In this document: piece after piece, positions 1-10,310 of the stretch | Position numbering within the stretch: the first letter of the stretch is position 1 | How the letters are laid out: every line of letters begins with the position of its first letter | From: Stenopsyche tienmushanensis | Lineage: Eukaryota; Arthropoda; Insecta; Trichoptera; Stenopsychidae | Length of the DNA stretch: 64,000 nt | Assembly (NCBI GenBank): GCA_008973525.1 | Contig: WACJ01000010.1 | Coordinates: 248,001-312,000 of the forward strand | Reading direction: 5' to 3' | Position numbers and translations under genes: made by a program | The notes under the pieces: generated by a model | The model's database searches: none | What the model was told of the DNA's origin: nothing | The model's input: only the letters and a program-made list of their open reading frames with translations

Positions 1-2160
1 GATTACAAATATATAATTTTATTAGATATTTTATATCTACAAAATTGTCATTTATATACAAATTCAAACGAAATACTGCCACATAAAAAAATCCAAGATA
101 ATCTTCCTTGGAGATCACAATCTATATCAATGACTTTATAAAAAGAGGAAATAAATCCGCAATTATCTAAAATGTCTGCCGAATCCTTTTATAAATGGTC
201 TTTAGATTTTATCCTCGTATACTAGAATTCACAAAAATAAATTAACTTAAAAGGATGCCCACCACTGCCTTAAAAGGTTTATACCTTGTCAGCCTAGTCA
301 GTTACGTTTACGGGAAATCCAATGTTTGTTTACTTGCCAAGTTTGTATTATCGGTGAAATCTGCAGATTAATCGATATTTTCCATTGATTTTAATTACTA
401 TTGTTTTAAAAAATATCTTATTTCCTATTTAAGTATAGTTTTAAGCTATAAAAGCATTATTTTTGTATATAATAAATAGATAGTTGACAATTACAACTAT
501 GAATGATACATTTTTGTGAAGCAAAAAATCAGATTATATTTGAAAAAATTACTTGATCATGGCAACAACATTATCAAAATATGATTGATTGGCATCCTCG
601 CTTTACATGGCTAATAACGAATATTTATAAATGAGTAATTCGATTACGATTCAACGACAGCCGAAAATCAAGAAGGCTTCAAAAATCAAAGAATTAATCG
701 TCTGCTTTGTATCTTACCAGATATGGATGCGTCCCATTAAAAAGCTTTCAAGCGCCCCTAAAAGCTTTTGAGTACATTGGATCCGGTTGAAAATGGTTTT
801 ACCTTATTTTTTTTCTATCACGATATGCACCGACATACCATATCCTATCATGTACAACACACTATCTATCTGAATAAATCTATTTAAAGCTAAAATTGCA
901 CGAGGTGAATTTCCATCACAATGCACAAGATTTTCCTGCCGCACGAAAATGTAATCAGACAATGAACCCATATGATTTAAATTCCCGATACATCCAGGAA
1001 CTGCAAAAAAACGGTATATTGCGATATAAAACAATTGCGAAATTATTTCTTCATTCTCTTAAATTGAATAAATACTATAACATAATATTAAAATCCCAAT
1101 ATTGATCTATAATTGGAGAACATTGAGATCAGTGCATGCCATATTTATTTGACTCTTCAACAAAATTTGGTCTCAATGATACTTATTTCTGCCCTTAAGC
1201 CATAACCTATTTCCCTGTAAATTAATTTTGAATTATTTAAAACTTGTCAAATCATCAAAACAATAGTATGCTATCAAAAAATAGAGAAAATAAAAGGAGA
1301 GCTAAAAGAGTCCTTCAACAAGATAATACCAGCCCTCATTCTGCAAAATTAACTCAAGAAAAATTAATGAAGTTCGGTTAAGAACTTCCACCCTGTGCAT
1401 TTTATTCAGCGAATAAATTAAACAGTCATCACTGTTTACTTATTAAATTCTAAATTCCTACCTTTTTGTTATGGCAATGATTTAATATGATATTAATCAA
1501 GTCTCATACACTTTTTTCGCGTTATTTTTGCATTTTCCGCTATACATTAAATAATTCTATTATCATAAATATACGACTATAGACAGAGACATGTTCACAT
1601 ATGATTTAATTAATTTTTTGGTTAAAATTTGGGTAATTTTTATCTGACTAAGCACAAACAAAATGGTTCACTTGAGTGCTTAAGAACTTCTCCGTAATTC
1701 CAATGTAGGTCATCCTCGTGATATAACGAATTATTATATTACATGAAATATTTTCTAGAGCTCCAGTACCTTTGCAATATTAATTTAAGCCTGAAGTCGA
1801 GTTTCTCCGTTTGTCTGCTCAAAATTATATAAGCCTTATCTGAGGCAGTTTCAACGTGAACGAATTGTGGATGCAACCTGGAGCTCTTCATGTTCTGAAT
1901 TCTCTTACCGAACTAGTACTTTACACGAGAAAGGCGGAATCTTTGCCGATGCAATCATCGTTTTAACCTTCATTTGTATTGTATAAATATATACTGTTGG
2001 GCCGATTCTTTCATACATTTCTCTTAATATACATTAAGGTTTGCTCAATTTTCTGCCCATTTATAGGCATGGATAAATCTTAACGGAACATCTGCGTGAC
2101 GGTTTGAAATAAGAATTTGGTAGATGAAAACGCAGTAAGTGCGATATTGCGTGTTCTTAC

Positions 2161-2481
2161 TTAAGAAGATAGCAATTCTCTTACGAAACAAATTACATCT
2201 TCCAATGACCAAATATAGGCTAAAAATTTCAATTTTATTTGCCATTTAATGTTGATATCAAAAGAGTTCGTTATTAATTCAAGATCGTATCGGAAAGTAT
2301 CAATTTGAACTTTTGTCCCATCGAGATAATTTTTTAAAAGCAGCTCAAAGGATCCATTGTATTCTTCCGCCATAGAATTACATCTCAAGTTGTAAACAAC
2401 AAACCAGGATTGAAAGCATTTGCTTGTTTTTTCGTTCATTTCTTCTCTTGCCATTTTGTATAAATGTGCACTGTCGCCCAC
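2161..2481 (-). other. Unassigned 106-codon open frame
   Basis: This open frame starts with MGDSAHLYKMAREEMNEK and ends CFVRELLSS. It is hydrophilic at its N-terminus and has aromatic and leucine-rich segments further on, with no signal peptide or known motif. Its length is unusual for sequence this AT-rich, so it could be a decayed exon or a transposon piece, but chance is also possible. No splice-site or promoter evidence ties it to neighbours. Confidence 0.15.
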
Positions 2482-2740
2482 TCTAAATACTAATGCATTT
2501 TCATGATTGCATTTCTGCAGCTTAGAAGCTTTACACTTTAAAGTTTTTCAGTTATAAAACACGCTTAATTTTATTAGTTAATAGATAATAAACGACCAAG
2601 GATCTAAGCACTGTATCAGTTTAACGAAAATCTTCAAATACATTTGTAATAGCGACACATCAAACATATCTAATGATAAGAATATGATCGTGATATGAAT
2701 TATATTAATTCAAATAACATAACGTTTTACAAAAAAAAAT

Positions 2741-2778
2741 ATTATTGGAGAACTATCATAAAGTAGTTCTCTAATAAT
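2741..2778. repeat. Near-perfect 15-bp inverted repeat
   Basis: The arms ATTATTGGAGAACTA and TAGTTCTCTAATAAT are complementary with one mismatch, separated by 8 nt. A run of A precedes the left arm. It could be the remnant of a very small inverted-repeat transposon. Confidence 0.6.
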
Positions 2779-3292
2779 TTATTTCGCACTAAACTATTCG
2801 CGTTAAACTATTAAATAACGAAAATATTTCGACTGAGCGTAAATATAAGGGGAAAATTCCAGCACATTAGCTATACAATTTCAAATTCAATTCTTAATTA
2901 TTGAAAAAAATCTAACCATACCGACAAATTTTTAAGAACAAAAATATTAGTATTCTCAAGCGATTATCTCGATTCAGGGTTTACTTTTTTTTGGACTTAA
3001 TCAAATAAATACAGTGATTATTAGTAAAATCGGACCGAATCTAATAAAATTTCGCTTACTAATGGATCTTCTCCTGCTCTAATATATATATTTTTATACC
3101 ATTTTTCTGGCTTAATTAAATATAGAAGAATATGAGTAACTTCCATACTAAGATAAATTTACATCCAATAACGAATATGGTAGCTTAAGAATTAAAATGA
3201 AAAATACAAATATAAAAATTAAATATTAAAAAAATGTGTACAAAATAATATGAATGATAATATTGCCTATCAAATTTTACAACATTAATTAA

Positions 3293-3391
3293 CACATTAC
3301 TCAATAAGTTCGTAGGATTTTTTTGCCATAAGTTCCAAAAACGACTCTAAATAAAGAATAATAAAGTCCTGTGAACTTATTTTGTAATGTG
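3293..3391. mobile_element. 99-bp inverted-repeat element (MITE-like)
   Basis: The left end CACATTACTCAATAAGTTCG is mirrored by a right end reading CGAACTTATT...GTAATGTG on the opposite strand, with only a few mismatches over about 25 bp. The interior is about 50 bp and non-coding. Terminal sequence of the type ATTACTCAATAAGTTCGTAG resembles mariner/Tc1 inverted repeats, so this is probably a minimal non-autonomous derivative. That family link is inference. The flanks are too AT-rich to define a target duplication with certainty. Confidence 0.6.
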
Positions 3392-3503
3392 CTATATTCC
3401 AAAAAGCCGAAAAATAAATATCGATTTAGTTTTAGATCATCTAAATCAAAAAATATAGACAATGAACATGATTATTAGAGAGGGGGAAAATCATCACATC
3501 AGC

Positions 3504-3597
3504 TACAGCTAATTTGCGAAATGTGCTCGAAGCAATCACTCCATCCAGATTGCGCCCCAACGGCTCTGAGACCGCTGCGGTCGCAGTCTTGCCCCTA
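3504..3597 (+). repeat. Dispersed repeat, copy 1 of a close pair
   Basis: It shares with 3782-3876 the sequence TACAGCTAATT, then the block ATTGCGCCCCAACGGCTCTG, then a CTGCGGTCGCAG hairpin and a CCCTAT end. It is much richer in GC than its surroundings. The compact hairpin and the two copies suggest a SINE-like or satellite-like unit, but I do not recognise the family. Confidence 0.65.
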
Positions 3598-3781
3598 TTT
3601 GATGTATTGAATGATCATAATAAAGCAAATATATTTTCAGATCATATAAATCTTATTATAATATCACACTTTACCATGTCAATAAAATTGTTTTTATTTT
3701 TAATTTCATTTTTAAAAAGTACATATCATTAAGAATGTCATCTATAATTTTGGTGTAAGAATTAGGATTATTTCAATGCTT

Positions 3782-3876
3782 TACAGCTAATTCCCGAAAC
3801 CCGCTCTAAGCAATCACTTCGCCCAGATTGCGCCCCAACGGCTCTGAGAGTCCTGCGGTCGCAGAGTTGTCCCTAT
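3782..3876 (+). repeat. Dispersed repeat, copy 2 of a close pair
   Basis: This is a direct copy of 3504-3597, starting 278 bp downstream, with scattered substitutions across about 95 bp. The GC-rich core block is perfectly kept. The spacer between the two copies is ordinary AT-rich DNA. Nothing shows transcription. Confidence 0.65.
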
Positions 3877-4650
3877 ACTTGCTTTTGTTTGAAAGCCAAA
3901 GGTCCCTGTTGGGACGATATAATATATATAGTTATATAGTATCATATAAGAGTGCCATAATAAATCCTAAAAATATTGATTACATTATAAGGTGTATTTA
4001 CTATGAATATTGCCTATAATTGGGCCGTCAAAGTGATTTGACCCCGTAATACCAAAATTCACCGATTGAAATTTGCTTCATCCAACTTATCCACTTGCTT
4101 TAGCGTTATTTAACTTCCAACTATTTTAAAAGCTCATAATATTATTTAGAAACTTTCATCAATTAATAAACAGCTTTGAATTCCATGAGTTTTGAGGAAT
4201 CGCTCTTCCACGATTGAATTAAAACTCTGATACTTCGCTGGACGGATTGTTTTACAGTTTAAGAAAATTCTTTTAAAAAATATAAATAATTAAAATACAC
4301 ATTAAACGTATTAAACCATTAGCATTGCGAGCGTTATAATATATAAAATTAAAAGTAAGTTTTCATTGTACTGGGTAAATATTTTATCTCCGAATTCCAC
4401 TATATTACCCAATTATATTCCAATATCAATATTAAGAGCATAATTAATTAGTTCTTGAACTTTATTATGCAAAGTTCTGTGTGAAATGTAAATTTCGAAC
4501 AAATTTTTACCATACCTATGTCTTCAACATACCTAAAACTTTTCAGTCGAACATTGCTTTCCTGATCAACTCTGATTTTCTTTGTTCTTAAAATATAAAT
4601 ACTGGGATAATTCATGCTATAATACATTAAGTATATTTGAACATCACCCA
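3877..4650. other. Non-coding, no feature seen
   Basis: AT-rich sequence. The short frame at 4448-4651 (minus) carries no recognisable motif. Confidence 0.6.
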
Positions 4651-5046
4651 ATTTTATTTATTTTATTTATTTTTAAACCTTAATTCAGAAAAATAAAATT
4701 ACAAGGTAAAATGGTGAATACATGATTAAATAAAAAAATGGCTTAACAATTTAATTCTTAGATTACTATTTTTATCTTAATTACAAATATATTTTAATTA
4801 TTAATATATTTACTACTAAAACTAAAAAATAAATAATTCAATCAATCAGTCATATATCTTTCATACTGTACGTATTTGAAATGATTGTTTTGTTTGGTGT
4901 ATTTTATGGATCAGATTGCGGTGCCAGACAGTGTCGAATGCCTTTTCGATGTCGAGTAGTACCATACTGGTACTTCTCTTCGTGTTAATGTTTCTAGTAA
5001 TGTGTTCAGTCAGTATGGTCAATTGATAAGCTCGCTTGCTTGCCAC
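4651..5046 (-). pseudogene. LINE reverse transcriptase fragment, Jockey-like
   Basis: Minus strand 5046-4861 encodes about 60 residues of a non-LTR retrotransposon RT: a segment reading LTILTEHITRNINTKR followed by LLDIEKAFDTVWH. This is the RT motif that contains the first catalytic aspartate (FD) and is typical of the Jockey/CR1 group. Only this part of the domain is present; the YxDD box, endonuclease and ORF1 are missing. On the LINE strand the fragment is followed after about 190 bp by an AAAT-rich tract (4651-4672 reads TTTA-type on plus), which could be the element's 3' tail, but that is inference. The same family recurs at 50414-50533. Confidence 0.8.
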
Positions 5047-5079
5047 TGATTCTCCTATTGTGGATAAATTAAATAAATA

Positions 5080-5354
5080 TGTTGTGCCGGTTATTCGACA
5101 TTTTATTGATCATCTGCAGCACTTATCTCATATCGATCTCTATCACCGAGTGAATAAAATCATAAACGTGTTCCGTCGTTTATCGTAGCCGATTCGCGGG
5201 CCGGGACCATTTTTACAGATTGCACCATGATTGATCCCTATCGATCACGCATTGCACTGAGATGCTCTCAACATCAGACTCGCGGGCTAACAACACGACC
5301 CTCAAGTCACAGCGACGAAGATAGCGACTCCTGTAAATTCATATATTTACAACA
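5080..5354. mobile_element. Possible solo LTR
   Basis: This 275-bp, GC-richer segment begins TGTTGTGCC and ends TTTACAACA, giving the TG...CA ends and short terminal inverted repeat (TGTTGT/ACAACA) expected of an LTR. An AATAAA signal lies inside at about 5153. I see no 4-6 bp target duplication and no adjacent gag-pol, so the ends may be coincidental. Confidence 0.35.
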
Positions 5355-6577
5355 GTCCTGTTTTCTAATAAATACCCCAGATTTTTTTTAATTAGTTATT
5401 AAAATATCTATTGCGTCATTTAAAAAAAAAATAGCTTATATCGTCGAATGAAATATTTGTATTATTTTTAGCTGTTTGTGAGAATTCATGAAATTTTAAG
5501 AAAATTGCTTGAAATGTATTCTCAAACGATATTGCCATCGTGGAATATTAAATGGCGGCAATTTAGAAAAGTTTTTCTTTGTTGAAGATCCTACTTCAAA
5601 TAAACGATGCAAGTCATCGACCGAAAAACCGATTTTCATCTAAAAATACATGAAGGCGTTTGCATACGTATATTCAAATAAAGCAAGGGCAATAAATTAT
5701 AATATTGGGCATTGCAAAAATCTCCAGTCCAAAATATGAAAGAAACATCAAAATGATATGTTCGCCGTTTTCCGGCGATTTTTCACCGCGGTGGAATCAC
5801 CTAGCGCATATTTATGAAAAATGATGATCCCGAAATAACATTTCATACAAATATCGCTTACCTAGAGGAAACCAATACATTATCGCCCTCTTCGAATGCT
5901 TCAAGCCGAATATATTTCAACCTGTAAAAGCCTCCGCATCAAAGAATATTTTTCTTCAATTTTAACGATTGAACGTGGAATTTATCCAATATTCGTGTGC
6001 TCCTCGCAGGGGGATGGGATTTGGCGGCGCGTGTCACTTTATTAATATAAGTCTTTGAGTAATAAATAAATGATTATTCGGAAAGGTGGGATAATGTCAG
6101 AGGAACGATGGATAATGAGTCTGACAGCAAATTTATTAGGGTAATCTGTTGTTATTCGTAGGCTTAATGTAAACGATTTTACTTATTTGCCACGGGTCGA
6201 CCTGGAGCACTATTTGAAATTCATGCGCTTAGTTTTACTTATTCACGAGTGTCCCTGTTTGTTTTGTTAGGGGGAATGAACGGCGAAAAAAACCCACTGC
6301 AAAATACTGCCGCATTATTGGAATCATTTAATTTCTACCCTAAACTGTTCGCTAAAATACAATGTGAAAGAACACTCGGTTTTCGTATAATACGCTAATA
6401 TAGTTGCATGAAAGCATTGTATGATGCAAATTATTTTTATGCGATGTTTGATGTTCATACAAAATTATGGCGTATGCTCCAGAAAAGCATTAAAATTAAA
6501 TTGTATATATTTTTTCATTATTATTCATCAATTAATATAGAAGTCACTATAGTCCCTAGCTCAAAAAATAAGTAAAT
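5355..6577. other. Single-copy non-coding DNA, moderately GC-richer
   Basis: There is no gene. Between about 5500 and 6310 the base composition is more balanced than in neighbouring DNA. It holds a TCGCCG/CGGCGA hairpin near 5761-5778 and a perfect 10-bp palindrome CACCGCGGTG (5784-5793). No part is repeated elsewhere in the window. Confidence 0.5.
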
Positions 6578-6930
6578 CACAAAATGGCGACTGCACAAAA
6601 AAAATTCAGTCAAGTCATTTTTCGGCCTTATTTTGTCACAGTTTTAATTTTTTTTAAAATAGTTATAAAATTTATTTTGATATAAATCTTGTAGGAATAA
6701 TAAAAGGTTATATAAAAATTATTAGTACACAGTTTGAAGTAAATTGGTTAATTAAAATTTGAGATATGATGTCAACCGTGTTGAAAAAAGTTGTTTCGAG
6801 AAAAACGCGTTAAAATATTTAATTTTGCTAGGACCGGCCAAGTTGCCGTGTCATTAAAATATCTATAAATCCGTAAGTAGTTGGAATTTTGGAAATTCCT
6901 TTGGAGAATGTATTTTTAAAAGTCGAAACA
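6578..6930. repeat. Dispersed repeat with CAACCGTGTTG core, copy 1
   Basis: This copy aligns along its length with 18514-18820. It begins CACAAAATGGCGAC, passes through TGTCAACCGTGTTGAAAAAA and a GTTTCGAGAAAAACGCG block, and ends in a TTGGAATTTTGGAA segment. It has no coding capacity. The pattern resembles non-coding parts of widespread insect DNA transposons, but I cannot name the superfamily. Confidence 0.7.
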
Positions 6931-7094
6931 TTGGAGAAATATAAAAAGACGAAATCAATTTTTTCAAAATTTTAAACTTGAATAATGGCGGATTTTTTTC
7001 CAAATTTCGGTTAGTGCTAATGATGTATTTCCTATTTTATCCAAAATATCTCGATACGTACTCCTTTTAAAATTTAATAAAAAGAAATAATTGC

Positions 7095-7160
7095 TTCAAA
7101 AAAACCGCATAACTTCGAAATCGCATAAAAAAAGTCGCACAAAAAAAGGTTTGAGTGTAC
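7095..7160. repeat. AACCGCATAACTTCGAAAT repeat, copy 1
   Basis: A short block reading AACCGCATAACTTCGAAAT followed by CGCATAAAAAAAGTCGCA. It recurs twice near 42.4-42.9 kb, where the copies lie about 380 bp apart. It is probably a transposon terminal motif, but the element around it is not defined here. Confidence 0.5.
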
Positions 7161-10100
7161 AACAGTTTGATTACTTATTTGTGAGGTGAATATTAATTTA
7201 ACGTCTATTTATCATCATTTCGTTTTATTAGGAAAAGTTAACGCCAAAAACAGCCAGCCAACAACAATGAATCTCTAAAATATTCGCCAAAGCTTTCAAT
7301 GCATCAAAAAAGTTCATGATGGACAAATAAAGGCACAATACAATATTTCTTCAAAAAACCTAGGAAATCATTATGGATGAATCGTATTTTTCTCAAATTA
7401 AAAATATCCACCTGAAACTTACTAATAATTAAACAACATATTCTAAGAAATAGTTAAATTATTTTGATTTAATAATGTTTTGTAAAAGACATTTTAATTC
7501 AGATCTTCGAATTCCGAACGTTCATATGTTACGCCCTGATATTTCATAAATTTTGGAACAAGAGTCATTCCAAAATGTATTATCCAATTCCAAATGTGTA
7601 TTTATTTGAAAAAATTATGTTTAAGTCAATACAACATTTTCTCTGATTTATATACCTTTTTTTCAAGTCGGCATCAAAGAAAAAATATTTTTTTACACCA
7701 TAAAATCCCACCAACTGATGAACATTATCGATTTCAAAACCAGTCCTTTGTGAAAATATACCTTAATTGTTCTTTCTATACATTTTTTTCATAACTGACA
7801 AACAACAGAGCCATTGGAAATAATTTAATTTATTTGTAATCAAAGTGCATTTATAAATTTTATCTGCATGTATTAAATATAGAAAAGTCGAATTACTTTA
7901 AAATTATTGGCGTAATTGGCGTAAAAGGGTAAGAGATTATAATTGATATTACAAAAACTATGTCAATGTAAGAATTTCTTACCACTTGTCAGATGCCAAT
8001 ATTTCGAAATTTGTTGCTTTAACTCTTCTTGCATAGAAAATATAAATTATCAATTTTTTTATTGGGATGGACATATTTTCAGTGATAAAATAATCATTCA
8101 AAAATTTAATGTCCCTGTATTCAAAATCTTCATTTACAAGGTAAATAGCCTTCATTGCACACAAAACTATTATCAGTTCGTCGAATTTTCCACGTCAATC
8201 TTTCCTTTTGTTCAATTGAATTGGATTTAATATCCTAACTTCACATGAACATCTATCAATTTGGATTGGTGAAATTCATTATTCAATAGTATGACAGCTT
8301 AGCATGATTTCAATACACGTGGAACGAATATTAGCTTTTCACGTGGGCCTATTTCTAAAAAGTACGGCCTTTAGCAAAAGCTCATAGCTTTTGTCTTCTC
8401 ATTATCCCAATACGTCAAATAATTGACAATAATCATCAAATTTAACAAAAATGATTTATTCATATTGGCAAAAAATCAAACATGAAGCCAGAAGGAGTGC
8501 TTGATTTATTTGCCGCAATATAGATTCCAGAAAATATTATTTTGACAACACCCTAATTTAATTTTTATCTATTCATTTCATTTGTATTTTTGGATGTACA
8601 AATAAGAAAATCAATCTAAATCGGAAATAATTTTTCAATCGTAAAAATTTACCCGATCATCTCTTACGTGATTCCAATAAAAAAGATAAATATTTAACCA
8701 ACTTTAATGCATTAGGAATCGAAGCTGCGGAGTTGTGATTCTCAGAGTGGATGAAATTCACCTCCAGCTTAAAGTAACGCTAGGGGGTCTTCGATACCCC
8801 CTTTTGAACAGATTGAGTAAAGTGCAAGCTATTAAAATGAACATTTTAACATTCATTGATGATTTTAATTATGTTCATATACAATCGTCAAGTTTGTTAT
8901 AATCCGAAGCAATGATTAAAAATATATTACTTTTTCATAAATGTGCATTAACGAATACATTCATCTTTATGTTTTCTAGTATCAAATAAGTATTTTCTTG
9001 TTTGCAGATATTTTTTTAATCCAAGTTAAATGCCAACAAGATCGTAAAACTACTAATGAAATACTTGCTGAAACGCTCACCTTAATAACAATGTTGCCCT
9101 TTAAAATGTATTTTGAGTATCAAACCTTTTTTAATGACCCAAAATCAGGAAATTTAAAAATGTTACTGGAACACAATTAGGCTTGATTGATTATAAGTTA
9201 TGAAAAATACCGCATAGCTTAGTATTGGTATGTTATTGATTATTTTTGTTAATCAAATACAGCTAAGATCCTGTATTCCTGGCCAAATCATATACTATGG
9301 AAAAAATCATCGTGCCAATAATTACAGGAATATCAGAAACCTCAATAAATCCAATTACTTATCTCAATGCGAGCATAGACTAAGTTCTTATTTCTAAAAA
9401 ATAAATACTGAATTGATAACTAAAGTTAGTCAAAGCCACTTATGAGGGTTAATAAAATAACGTAATTTTTGCCACTCACTCAAAGATACGAATACGAATG
9501 TATTAACTAGATATTAAATATTATATTAAACATTCTTGCATGAACAACTAAAGGCAAAAATGGAATTACCTAAAAGAGCTGCAAATACTATGGAAAACGC
9601 CATTCCTCTTCACAAGATGTGAATTGTTGAAATGTTCATATTTACTACGAAATACAATGAATACAACGACTGAGAATGCACAGAGCTAAGCTGATCATTC
9701 AACAGCTCGACATGGAAGTTCTCTTTGTTTCCGTTAATTCCGAGAGTTTCTTGACAGTCAATCCTCTCACTTTAAATCATTTTAAATTAACAGTATTTAT
9801 GACTTGTGTGCATTTATATTATAATATATTTATATAGATTAGTCCCCGACCAGGGATCCATCCAAATATGGGATAGAAATATAAACTCTTATTATAAATA
9901 TTGGGGTTCAATCCAAATCGTGGGGAAAAAATCATGATACTAACACATTTGAGAGATCTGTAAATAATGATAATTAACCCTTAATTCAATAAGTATAGAT
10001 CTTACCAAATCTTTCTGGATTTGCTCTTTTATGTGTTTTACAGAATTTGAAATTTTAAAAAATCGGAATCCTTGTGTTTCAAGAAAAAAGGATATTTCTA

Positions 10101-10199
10101 TGTATGTAATTAAAATATATTTTTAATATAATGATAGTTGCGTTGTTCGCTCATAGGTTCTATACTGCCTAAATTCAAATAACTTTATCTTAACTTTAC
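7161..10199. other. AT-rich non-coding stretch
   Basis: I see no gene or repeat. Overlapping frames on opposite strands at 7943-8230 and 7979-8164 lack any motif. The one compact structure is a GC-rich hairpin at 8782-8802. Confidence 0.55.
8782..8802. repeat. Small GC-rich hairpin
   Basis: AGGGGGT and ACCCCCT form a perfect 7-bp stem around a CTTCGAT loop, followed by TTTTG. In a prokaryote this would look like a terminator; in this context it is only a local hairpin. Confidence 0.5.
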
Positions 10200-10310
10200 T
10201 ACGCGTGGAAAGCAAATGGAAAACTCCCACATGAAAAATGCTCCCATAGAAAAGTCTCGTATGGAGAACATCTACATCGGATAACCAATACCTTAAATGG
10301 AGATATTTGT
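10200..10310. repeat. Dispersed repeat (AGCAAATGGAAA type), copy 1
   Basis: The segment CGTGGAAAGCAAATGGAAAA, then CCCACATGAAAAAT and CATCTACATCGGAT, recurs in diverged form at 25325-25430 and 46963-47010. It is non-coding and its family is unknown. Confidence 0.5.

Larger units (their letters stand above)
1..3292. other. AT-rich non-coding stretch
   Basis: No recognisable gene. Two overlapping frames on opposite strands (804-1034 minus, 896-1105 plus) and a 106-codon minus-strand frame (2161-2481) have no motif I know and are interrupted by the normal AT-rich background. The only structured item is the hairpin at 2741-2778. Confidence 0.6.

Noticed and set aside
804..1034. 76-codon minus-strand frame with RFFAVPGCIGNLNHM, considered as a HARBI1-like fragment
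   Set aside because: The resemblance to the PGxxGxxD block of Harbinger nucleases covers only a few residues and lacks the Asp; no terminal repeats or second domain were seen.
5080..5354. Full LTR retrotransposon
   Set aside because: No second LTR, gag, protease or integrase motif nearby; kept only as a low-confidence solo LTR.
7095..7160. CRISPR-like spacing of CGCATAA repeats
   Set aside because: Repeats are short, irregularly spaced and dispersed; the genome is eukaryotic.
8782..8802. Rho-independent terminator look-alike
   Set aside because: A GC hairpin followed by a short T run, but the setting is eukaryotic, the T run is four bases, and there is no gene upstream.
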